A DNA stretch of 20,380 nt, taken from positions 1 through 20,380 of the forward strand of contig CAJTVY010000053.1 of assembly GCA_910579925.1 (NCBI GenBank). The letters are read 5' to 3'. A model generated the notes under the pieces. It was not told the origin of the DNA and searched no databases. It saw nothing but the letters and a program-made list of their open reading frames with translations. Of the stretch, positions 14,717 to 20,380 are shown one piece after another. The position numbers and the translations under genes are program-made. The stretch's first letter is position 1. Each line of letters begins with the position of its first letter. This DNA comes from an uncultured Dorea sp. (lineage in GTDB: Bacteria; Bacillota; Clostridia; Lachnospirales; Lachnospiraceae).

Positions 14717-15709
14717 ATGGCTGAACTATTAGAGTCTACTATGCTGATCTGCTTTGGCTTATCCTGGCCAATGAACCTGGCCAAGAACATCAAGGCAAAA
14801 TCAGCAAGAAACATGAGCCTCCAGTTTATACTCTTAATCATCATAGGGTATATCGCCGGAATTTCAGCAAAAATCTATAATCACAGATTCAATTATGTAC
14901 TGGTGGTATATCTGCTCAACCTGGTTGTTGTATCTGCAAACGTAATCGTCTACTTCATCAACCGCCGTTACGACAGACAGGCAAAAGAGGCAGACAAAAG
15001 CCTTGCCAGACAGATTTCAGGCAGTACAGAAAATACATCCGCGCCTCTGAAACCATCAATTCACAATCAAGGAGAAGATGAAATGGAAACTTATCGTGAA
15101 ATGAACAGCGTTACCGAAGCCGGCGGCGTTGTGCTCTTCGGCTCTAACACCTTCGCTGCGCTTCCGGTGGGCGAACTGACACAGGCGTTCCGAATCACGG
15201 AACCCATCTACAACAGGAGTATCAGAGACGTGCGTATCGACCAGATTGAAAGTTATCTCAAAGTATGCCTGTTCGACTTAAATCCACGCAAGATCTTTGT
15301 AAATATGGGAGACATAGACATTCTCGACGAAAATATCGACGTAGACAATTTTATTTCCAGATATGAATGGCTTCTTTATATGATTCACACAAAGACCCAG
15401 GCCGCCATCTACATTGTACCCATCGTGTCCGTCAGTCCGACGGCTTTCAGAATCAACCAGAGGCTGAAAGATCTGGCGGCTTCCACAGGCTGCAGATATA
15501 TCGACGTCTCCGGCGTTCTGGAATCCAGACGCCCGACTCTCCGGCTGTTTGAAGTCCTGAAGGTGCATATGCGTAACCACCCGATTAATTTTGCCGATGC
15601 GATGGAAGCAGGGGCTTTAAGTAACCGCAGGATCGAGAACTTGCCAGACGACGGTCAGGCTTCTGCAGAACCGGGAACCAGAAGAGAAGTTGTCTTTGCG
15701 AAACATTAA
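14717..15709 (+). CDS. PQ-loop/SemiSWEET-like membrane domain fused to SGNH-hydrolase-like domain
   Basis: A 330-residue protein with two recognisable parts. Residues 1-86 hold three hydrophobic helices (about 8-26, 33-52, 60-82) with SWPMNLAKNIKAKS between helices 1 and 2. This is like a half PQ-loop/SemiSWEET sugar transporter, although the PQ pair is PM here. Residues 87-122 are a polar linker. Residues 136-300 resemble a divergent SGNH/GDSL hydrolase: VVLFGSNTF in place of the GDS block, IYNRSIRD, KIFVNMGDIDI for the GxND block, and RNHPINFADAM near the end. The canonical GDS serine is not clearly aligned, so enzymatic activity is uncertain. GAGGA 7 nt upstream supports the ATG at 14717. 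A strong internal ribosome site may also start translation at Met123. It is a single gene, transcribed toward the hairpin at 15716-15772. Specific function unknown. Confidence 0.72.
   Translation: MAELLESTMLICFGLSWPMNLAKNIKAKSARNMSLQFILLIIIGYIAGISAKIYNHRFNYVLVVYLLNLVVVSANVIVYFINRRYDRQAKEADKSLARQISGSTENTSAPLKPSIHNQGEDEMETYREMNSVTEAGGVVLFGSNTFAALPVGELTQAFRITEPIYNRSIRDVRIDQIESYLKVCLFDLNPRKIFVNMGDIDILDENIDVDNFISRYEWLLYMIHTKTQAAIYIVPIVSVSPTAFRINQRLKDLAASTGCRYIDVSGVLESRRPTLRLFEVLKVHMRNHPINFADAMEAGALSNRRIENLPDDGQASAEPGTRREVVFAKH
15069..15085 (+). promoter_or_regulatory. Internal ribosome binding site and in-frame ATG
   Basis: AAGGAG (15069-15074) is followed after 8 nt by an ATG at 15083-15085 that is in frame as Met123 of the fusion gene, exactly where the linker ends and the SGNH-like domain begins. 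This could produce a separate soluble protein of 208 residues from the same mRNA. The alternative is that the site is a relic of two once-separate genes. Confidence 0.5.
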
Positions 15710-15715
15710 TCTGTA

Positions 15716-15772
15716 AAATACCGTCGTCTGTCAGATCTGATTTGGTATGTCTGTTGACAGACGACGGTATTT
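15716..15772. terminator. Perfect 18-bp inverted repeat, bidirectional terminator
   Basis: Arms 15716-15733 and 15755-15772 are perfect reverse complements (core ACCGTCGTCTGTCA) around a 21-nt loop. It sits in the 69-bp gap between the convergent fusion gene and the ABC permease gene, and its ends are AAAT/ATTT so that both strands carry short U tracts. Location and symmetry indicate one terminator serving both transcripts. Confidence 0.82.
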
Positions 15773-15778
15773 ATTCTA

Positions 15779-16540
15779 TTATAACTGCTTCTTGTCAAAA
15801 CATCCGGCTGCGGCTCCCATACACAGCAGAATCATACCGAAAGCCACCGCTGCGCCCGCATAATATTCCTCCCTTCCGACAGCCTTCGTAAGCAGTTCCA
15901 TTCCCTCCATCAGCTTTCCCGGGAGAAAGGCGTTAATCTTTGGAAACCTCCCAAGTATAAAGCATATCATGGCTATTCCGCCGGTTCCCAGGAGAACCTG
16001 CGAAGCGCCGCTTCCCAATACTGAGAAACAGACCAGAAACGCAATGACCCACATCCCGTACAGCCATGTACACGCTGCCGCAAAAAACAGGTTGCCCGTA
16101 ATTCCGTTATCCCAGAAATACGCATTGTAAACATAAGTAATACCAAAGCACAGGAAATAAAGCGCCGTCCACATCCCATACAGGAACACAGCCTTAGCCG
16201 CCAGAATCCTCTTGCGGGACAATCCTTTGGTCACCACTGGAATCAATGTTCCCTTCTCATATTCTGCAGTAAAACTCCCGCTGCACATCAGCACAAAGAT
16301 CATCAGTCCTATAGGGAAGTTCTTGTAAAACTGCGACCAGGACATCATGGCTGTCACCGTAACTTCCGCCGTCGTTATCCCTGTATCTACAAGAGAATCC
16401 GACAGAGTCTCCATCAGCCACGGAGTCATCTTTGCAAGGGCCGGGTTCATAATACCAAACACCGTAAAGACCAGCGCAAGGATCAGAAGCCTTCCCGTCC
16501 GGCTCCATTCCATCCATTCTTTTCTCAGAAACGCTTTCAT
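15779..16540 (-). CDS. ABC-2 type transporter permease
   Basis: A 253-residue integral membrane protein of the ABC-2 exporter permease type with about six hydrophobic segments (for example LLILALVFTVFGIMNPAL, FPIGLMIFVLMCSGSFTAEY, WVIAFLVCFSVLGSGASQVL). The EYEKGTLIPVVTKGLSRKRI stretch after the second segment is the cytoplasmic loop typical of the family. A large extracytoplasmic loop with MTPWLMETLSDSL follows the first helix. The start codon overlaps the TGA of the ATPase gene (ATGA), so translation of the two is coupled. Substrate unknown; related pairs export peptides, antibiotics or lipids. Confidence 0.9.
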   Translation of the reverse strand: MKAFLRKEWMEWSRTGRLLILALVFTVFGIMNPALAKMTPWLMETLSDSLVDTGITTAEVTVTAMMSWSQFYKNFPIGLMIFVLMCSGSFTAEYEKGTLIPVVTKGLSRKRILAAKAVFLYGMWTALYFLCFGITYVYNAYFWDNGITGNLFFAAACTWLYGMWVIAFLVCFSVLGSGASQVLLGTGGIAMICFILGRFPKINAFLPGKLMEGMELLTKAVGREEYYAGAAVAFGMILLCMGAAAGCFDKKQL

Positions 16541-17433
16541 TTCCCCACCACCTCCATAAACAGATCCACAAGGGCCGTCTCCTGCCGCTCCATACGCACA
16601 ACCGCCATCTTTCGATCTGCAATAAAATGCAGGATGTCCGGCAGTCTTTTCGCATCTTCCAATACCAGTGTGCTTCCCTGCGCATTCTTAAGAAACGGAA
16701 ATGCCGACAGCAGACTCTTCGTCTCCTCAACCCTTTCCATCTCAAGTTCCATTGCCGCCTCTTTCTTCCTCTTTCGCATTTCCTCCAGGGAACCCTTCAC
16801 AGCAATCCTTCCTTCATGCAGAAGTGCGATCTCGTCGCAGATCTGCTCCACGTCCGAGAGTATATGGGTAGAGAATAACACGGTTGTATGTTCTTTCACC
16901 GAAGCAAGGATATCCAGCAGTTCTTTACGCCCCACAGGGTCAAGGGCAGAAGTTGGCTCATCGCAGATCAGAAGCCTGGGGCGGTTAAACAAAGCCTGGG
17001 CAATCCCCAGCCGCTGCTTCATCCCGCGGGAAAATCCCTTGATCCGGCGTTTCTCCTGTCCAAGCCCCGTCAGTTTCAGCAGTTCGTCACTGCGGCTGAC
17101 GATCTCCTTAGACGGCATCCCGGAAATCTCCCCGCAGAAACGCAGATACTCCTTAGGCGTCATATACGAATAAAATTCAGGCACGTCCGGCAGATACCCT
17201 ACAAACCGGTTCGTAGGCGTATTCCCATAACGCACTGGCACATCGTTCACCCGGATCTCCCCGCCGCTTACAGGCAGCAGACCCAGAATCATCTTCATAG
17301 CCGTAGTTTTTCCGACTCCATTTTGTCCCACAAATCCGAACACCGTATGCTCCGGCACAGAAAATGAAACATCTTTTAACACCTCTTTTTCTCCAAAATG
17401 CTTTTGAACATGGGATAGTGCGAGCATCTCCAT
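16537..17433 (-). CDS. ABC transporter ATP-binding protein
   Basis: A 298-residue nucleotide-binding subunit of an ABC-2 exporter. Walker A is GFVGQNGVGKTTAMKMILG, the signature region is FSRGMKQRLGIAQALF (an SRGMK variant usual in this class), Walker B is LLICDEPTSALDP, and the switch histidine is in FSTHILSDV. The C-terminal 75 residues are the regulatory tail seen in Bcr/BcrA-like and Na+-efflux-type ATPases. GGAGGAGG precedes the ATG at 17433, which lies 2 nt after the PLDc_N stop; the ATG two codons later is an alternative. It is the third gene of the XRE-PLDc_N-ATPase-permease cassette. Confidence 0.95.
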   Translation of the reverse strand: MEMLALSHVQKHFGEKEVLKDVSFSVPEHTVFGFVGQNGVGKTTAMKMILGLLPVSGGEIRVNDVPVRYGNTPTNRFVGYLPDVPEFYSYMTPKEYLRFCGEISGMPSKEIVSRSDELLKLTGLGQEKRRIKGFSRGMKQRLGIAQALFNRPRLLICDEPTSALDPVGRKELLDILASVKEHTTVLFSTHILSDVEQICDEIALLHEGRIAVKGSLEEMRKRKKEAAMELEMERVEETKSLLSAFPFLKNAQGSTLVLEDAKRLPDILHFIADRKMAVVRMERQETALVDLFMEVVGK

Positions 17434-17435
17434 CT

Positions 17436-17639
17436 TTAGTCCTCCTCCTTTCCCAGAAGGAAATACAGTATGGGACCGATAAACTGCATCCCTGCCAGCG
17501 TCACAATAATCCATAGAGTCCGGCTGCCACGCCTGTAGGTCTTATGGGTCAGAATATGGTGAAGCGTATAAATCAGAAGCGCAATCTCCACAATAGCCAG
17601 TGGAATTAAAAACGGTAATATTTCTCTAAGATCAGTCAT
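17436..17639 (-). CDS. Small PLDc_N domain membrane protein
   Basis: A 67-residue protein with two transmembrane helices (about LPFLIPLAIVEIALLIYTLH and LWIIVTLAGMQFIGPILYFLL) joined by a short basic loop (HKTYRRGSR). The ending GPILYFLLGKEED is typical of the phospholipase D N-terminal (PLDc_N) domain found as a stand-alone small protein near ABC transporters. No catalytic HKD motif is present, so no phospholipase activity is expected. The ATG at 17639 overlaps the regulator's stop by 8 nt and follows AGGAGGAGAA; the longer frame up to 17678 lacks this support. Its role may be to assist or tune the adjacent exporter (inference). Confidence 0.82.
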   Translation of the reverse strand: MTDLREILPFLIPLAIVEIALLIYTLHHILTHKTYRRGSRTLWIIVTLAGMQFIGPILYFLLGKEED

Positions 17640-18774
17640 GGTGTTCTCCTCCTTTTTCATCTGCAAAACGGCGTACAAGCCTTTTGAACTCCCGCCTCTC
17701 CTTCAGGCCCTCAAAAGCCGGATGGGATAAGGCTTCTCTGATGTTCTGTCCGATAAACCCTCTGTCTCTGGGAGCCAGATCCCCCAGGGGAAGACTTTCA
17801 ATCCACTCATCCAGAAGGTCAAAATATTCATCTCCATGCAAACAGACCCGCTTTGCATGGAGCAGCTGATCCACGCATTTCTCAAAACATAAAAGAGCAG
17901 AAACCGCCTCTTTCCATTTTCTGTTCTGTGCATACACAAGAGACGACTGAAAATAAAACTGAGCCGCCAGATTGGGATGAAGCCGCTCTAAAGAATATTC
18001 ATTCATCACGCCCTGTATCCGCCCGATGGTAACCTCACACCGCTCTATTTCGTTTTCATACAGGCTAAGGGATAATATCGCATCACTTACCAGATTCAGA
18101 AGATCCAGATACTGCTTTCCCTGGATATAGCTTCTTGCCTTATCTGTCTCTCCCATCATCCTGTATGCCTGAACCAGAAGGGCTCCCCTTTGTCCCTGTG
18201 CGCCAAGACGTCCGGATTCGGCTGCCGGTTCCAACAGGCTTACTGCTTCCGCCGCCCTCCCCATCTGAAGAGACAGCCCTGCTTTCAATCCCAGAGCATC
18301 GCTGCACACCCCCACATCGCCACAATGATCCAGAATATGGTCGCACCATGCAGATGCCTCCATTAGAATCTCCTTCTGCCCTTCCTTTGTCTCTGCCAGC
18401 ATAAAGTGATTCCAATAGAGAACCACTAACTGTAAAAGAAGCGGATAGCAGGAATAATACCTGCGTGCCAGAGTCCGGGTCTTATCTGCCGCCTCGTCAA
18501 AGGGCAGTCTGGCAAAATCTTCGGTCAGTTCCACATAGCGGCGGCGGATCTGCTCACGAGAAAGCTGCGGCTCATATCCCAGCAGTTCATCCACGGTTAC
18601 ATCGAAAAACACGGCCAGTTGAAGCAGCATCAGCAGATCCGGCGTGCTCTGGGCGTTCTCCCATTTAGATACAGAGGCTTTCGTCACTCCCAGAAAATCT
18701 GCCAGTTCCTCCTGGGTTATCTTCCTCTCATGCCGTAACCGGGCAATATTGTCTGCAAGGTTTAATCCATACAT
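17632..18774 (-). CDS. XRE family regulator with helical C-terminal sensor domain
   Basis: A 380-residue DNA-binding protein. Residues about 6-62 form a Cro/C1-type helix-turn-helix (NIARLRHERKITQEELADFL, VTKASVSKWENAQSTPDL, DVTVDELLGY). The rest is a long alpha-helical region resembling tetratricopeptide repeats (for example QMGRAAEAVSLLEPAAESG and MMGETDKARSYIQGKQY), as in regulators that bind peptides or other small effectors. AGGAGGAT sits 8 nt before the ATG at 18774. It heads the exporter cassette and overlaps the PLDc_N gene by 8 nt, so it probably controls its own operon. A TGTTACA dyad flanks its promoter. Confidence 0.9.
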   Translation of the reverse strand: MYGLNLADNIARLRHERKITQEELADFLGVTKASVSKWENAQSTPDLLMLLQLAVFFDVTVDELLGYEPQLSREQIRRRYVELTEDFARLPFDEAADKTRTLARRYYSCYPLLLQLVVLYWNHFMLAETKEGQKEILMEASAWCDHILDHCGDVGVCSDALGLKAGLSLQMGRAAEAVSLLEPAAESGRLGAQGQRGALLVQAYRMMGETDKARSYIQGKQYLDLLNLVSDAILSLSLYENEIERCEVTIGRIQGVMNEYSLERLHPNLAAQFYFQSSLVYAQNRKWKEAVSALLCFEKCVDQLLHAKRVCLHGDEYFDLLDEWIESLPLGDLAPRDRGFIGQNIREALSHPAFEGLKERREFKRLVRRFADEKGGEHHD

Positions 18775-18799
18775 TCTATTATCCTCCTGTTATGTTTCT

Positions 18800-18842
18800 T
18801 TGTTACATCTTTTATTATAAAGAAAGGTACATTTTGTAACAA
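18800..18842. promoter_or_regulatory. TTGTTACA / TGTAACAA dyad around the XRE promoter
   Basis: TTGTTACA (18800-18807) and TGTAACAA (18835-18842) are perfect 8-bp inverted copies 27 nt apart. The right copy includes the -35 of the XRE promoter and the left copy lies just after its start point. This is a plausible operator pair for an autoregulator or looping repressor. Confidence 0.45.
18814..18842 (-). promoter_or_regulatory. Probable promoter of the XRE-ABC cassette
   Basis: Minus-strand TTGTTA (18837-18842) and a perfect TATAAT (18814-18819) with a 17-nt spacer. The transcription start would be near 18807, about 33 nt before the regulator's ATG. Confidence 0.7.
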
Positions 18843-19062
18843 TGGAATGTATCGATACTTTCAGAAATAAAATCAACCGTCAGGAAACAACCAGGCTTTT
18901 TATATATGTTTCCCGCTATTTCTATTATTTCAGTTTTTACAAATTTCTCCTTACTATATTATTAATATTTATTAAAAAAACATATTGCCTGGTCTTACAA
19001 ACCCCATTTTTTTCGTTAATCTGTATAATATTTTTTTATTATTTATTATTTTAATATTCATA

Positions 19063-19091
19063 TTGACGAAGTCAATGTAACATGTTATACT
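19063..19091 (+). promoter_or_regulatory. Probable promoter of the solute-binding protein gene
   Basis: TTGACG (19063-19068) and TATACT (19086-19091) with a 17-nt spacer; TGT precedes the -10 as an extended element. The transcription start would be near 19098, giving a leader of about 57 nt. A palindrome, ATTGAC-GAA-GTCAAT (19062-19076), covers the -35, which suggests repression or catabolite-type control. Confidence 0.72.
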
Positions 19092-19108
19092 CCTTGTAAC
19101 AACATTAA

Positions 19109-19129
19109 ATCTGACGCACAGAGTCAGAT
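19109..19129 (+). promoter_or_regulatory. Leader hairpin upstream of the solute-binding protein
   Basis: ATCTGAC (19109-19115) and GTCAGAT (19123-19129) form a perfect 7-bp stem with a 7-nt loop in the short 5' leader, 7 nt before the AAGGAGG ribosome site (19137-19143). It may stabilise the mRNA of a highly expressed binding protein or serve as a DNA operator. It is not followed by a U tract, so it is not a terminator. Confidence 0.45.
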
Positions 19130-19154
19130 AATCAAGAAGGAGGTTTTTTTAGTT

Positions 19155-20380
19155 ATGAAAAAGTTAGCAGCATTATCTCTGATCCTTTCCATGATGTGTG
19201 GACTGGTCGCATGCAGCAGCAACAACTCGTCCGATGGGGGATCGGATTCCAAAGATGAAGGGGGGTCCGACGGAAAGGTATCGATCAACGTCATTGCCGC
19301 ACAGTACGGACAAAATACCAAGACATGGTGGGAAGATTTCGTTAAGGATTTCACGGCAGAGCATTCTGATATTGATCTTACAGTAGAAGTTGAGTCATGG
19401 AATGACATCTATACGGTAGTAAACACCCGGATTTCCAACAACGAAGCTCCGGATATTCTGAACATTGATGTATTTGCCAACTACCAGGCAGACGATCTTC
19501 TGCTTCCTGCCGAAGACTTCGTTTCCAAGGAGACCTATGACAAGATGTATCCTGCTTTCCTGGAACAGTCTGATGTAGACGGCACGATCTGGGCCATTCC
19601 CGATCTTGCTTCTGCCCGCGCATTATATGTCAACGCTGATATCCTTAAGGAAGCAAATGTAGAGATTCCTACCACATGGGATGAACTGACGGAGGCATGT
19701 AAGGCCATCAAAGCTTATAATGACAAGATCTATCCATGGGGTATTGACATGACGACAGATGAAGGCCAGGCTGCATTCGCCTACTACACATGGAACAACG
19801 GCGGCGGTTTTGTAGACGAGGATAATAACTGGGCTCTGAACAGCGATAAGAACGTGGAAGCGATCGAGTATGCGGTGAACATGGTTAAGGAAGGCTACAC
19901 CAACAGCGATCCGGCCAACGATACCCGTTATGACCTTCAGGATATGTTCGGCGCCGGACAGGTTGCCATGATGATTGGTCCTAACAGCATTCCTACATAT
20001 ATTGCTGACGGCGGATATACTGTCAATTATGAGGTTGCTCCGATTCCTACGAACGGCGGTGTTGATTCTGTTTCTGCAGGCGTTATGGATCGTTTTATGT
20101 GCTTCGACAACGAATATTCAGATGCAGAACTGGAAGCAATCAAGACATTCTTTGATTTCTTCTATGAGGATGAGCGTTATTCTGACTGGGTTCTTATGGA
20201 AGGCTTCCTGCCTGCAACTTCTACCGGCGGAGAGATTCTGGCAGAGGCTGACGAGAGCATGGCAAGCTGGGTTGATATCGTAGGAAGCTGTAAGTTCTAT
20301 CCAACGGCCAAGACCGAATGGGACGATGTAAAGCAGGGCGTTATCAATGTTGAACAGCAGGCATTACTTGGGGGCAATGT
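19155..20380 (+). CDS. ABC transporter extracellular solute-binding lipoprotein (runs off the window)
   Basis: Membrane-anchored substrate-binding protein of a probable carbohydrate (CUT1-type, MalE-like family 1) ABC importer. 408 codons are visible without a stop, close to a full-length protein of this family. Residues 1-19 are a lipoprotein signal (MKKLAALSLILSMMCGLVA), with the lipobox LVAC placing the lipidated cysteine at residue 20. A flexible acidic Ser/Gly/Asp linker follows to about residue 40. The mature part has family features: WWEDFVKDFTAEHSDI, APDILNIDVF, GTIWAIPDLASARALYVNAD, PTTWDELTEACKAIK and MFGAGQVAMMIGPNSI. AAGGAGG stands 11 nt before the ATG at 19155. Permease genes are expected just downstream, outside the window. 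The specific sugar cannot be told. Confidence 0.92.
   Translation, partial: MKKLAALSLILSMMCGLVACSSNNSSDGGSDSKDEGGSDGKVSINVIAAQYGQNTKTWWEDFVKDFTAEHSDIDLTVEVESWNDIYTVVNTRISNNEAPDILNIDVFANYQADDLLLPAEDFVSKETYDKMYPAFLEQSDVDGTIWAIPDLASARALYVNADILKEANVEIPTTWDELTEACKAIKAYNDKIYPWGIDMTTDEGQAAFAYYTWNNGGGFVDEDNNWALNSDKNVEAIEYAVNMVKEGYTNSDPANDTRYDLQDMFGAGQVAMMIGPNSIPTYIADGGYTVNYEVAPIPTNGGVDSVSAGVMDRFMCFDNEYSDAELEAIKTFFDFFYEDERYSDWVLMEGFLPATSTGGEILAEADESMASWVDIVGSCKFYPTAKTEWDDVKQGVINVEQQALLGGN

Larger units (their letters stand above)
18775..19154. other. AT-rich divergent control region (no gene)
   Basis: This 380-bp gap separates the divergent XRE regulator and the solute-binding protein. It holds a promoter for each side, three copies of a TGTAACA motif on the plus strand and one on the minus strand, two short palindromes, and a central very AT-rich part (about 18897-19060). 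A 70-codon open frame at 18842-19054 has no ribosome site and low-complexity content, and is not called as a gene. Confidence 0.7.

Noticed and set aside
18842..19054. 70-codon open frame in the divergent gap
   Set aside because: Phe/Tyr/Ile/Leu-rich translation expected from AT-rich DNA, no Shine-Dalgarno, and the start overlaps the XRE promoter -35.
19124..19408. 94-codon open frame on the minus strand
   Set aside because: Antisense to the signal peptide and N-terminus of the solute-binding lipoprotein, whose start and lipobox are clear.
1..20380. CRISPR arrays, insertion sequences, prophage or defence genes
   Set aside because: No regularly spaced repeats, transposase, integrase, nuclease-helicase or toxin-antitoxin pairs were found; all confident genes are metabolic, housekeeping, transport or regulatory.

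Overview
The window looks like chromosomal DNA from a Lachnospiraceae-type Firmicute (Clostridium cluster XIVa). The basis is mid-range GC, strong AGGAGG ribosome binding sites, the Firmicute secA-prfB gene order, clostridial-style ferredoxin-dependent amino acid metabolism (iorAB plus an arylacetate-CoA ligase), and a lipoprotein sugar-binding protein of the kind abundant in this family. This placement is inference from gene content; no rRNA or other marker is present. Most genes lie on the minus strand. There are no tRNA or rRNA genes, CRISPR arrays, insertion sequences or prophage genes.

Layout, left to right. (1) 1-112: the first codons of trigger factor (tig, minus) with its promoter. 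(2) 222-776: a DJ-1/PfpI family protein (minus), divergent from a small CYTH/triphosphate tunnel enzyme (895-1338, plus). (3) 1325-6155: a minus-strand run reading prfB, hom, an ApgM-like proposed homoserine kinase, then lysC. prfB carries the classic +1 programmed frameshift. hom, the ApgM-like gene and lysC are spaced within 0-10 nt or overlap, and together cover aspartate phosphorylation, homoserine formation and probably homoserine phosphorylation toward threonine. (4) 6240-8807: secA with a good extended -10 promoter upstream. (5) 8967-14485: lysR, iorA, iorB, paaK and hisA, all minus. IorAB (2-oxoacid decarboxylation to arylacetyl-CoA) and the PaaK-type ligase (arylacetate activation) form an aromatic amino acid catabolic module. 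The last gene, unexpectedly, is a HisA isomerase of the eukaryotic (yeast HIS6-like) type.

(6) 14717-15709: a plus-strand gene joining a three-helix PQ-loop/SemiSWEET-like membrane domain to an SGNH-hydrolase-like domain. It has a well-formed internal ribosome binding site and start codon at the junction, so it may yield two proteins. A perfect 18-bp inverted repeat closes it and serves as a two-way terminator. (7) 15779-18774: a tightly coupled minus-strand cassette of XRE regulator, small PLDc_N membrane protein, ABC ATPase and ABC-2 permease, probably a self-regulated exporter. (8) 18775-19154: an AT-rich divergent control region with facing promoters and repeated TTGTAACAA elements. It is followed by a plus-strand lipoprotein solute-binding protein that runs off the window and probably begins a carbohydrate ABC importer operon.

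Nothing here is clearly a new defence or mobile system. The most unusual items are the SemiSWEET-SGNH fusion with its internal start, the eukaryotic-type HisA attached to an aromatic-acid operon, the non-orthologous homoserine kinase, and the layered symmetric elements in the two regulatory intergenic regions.
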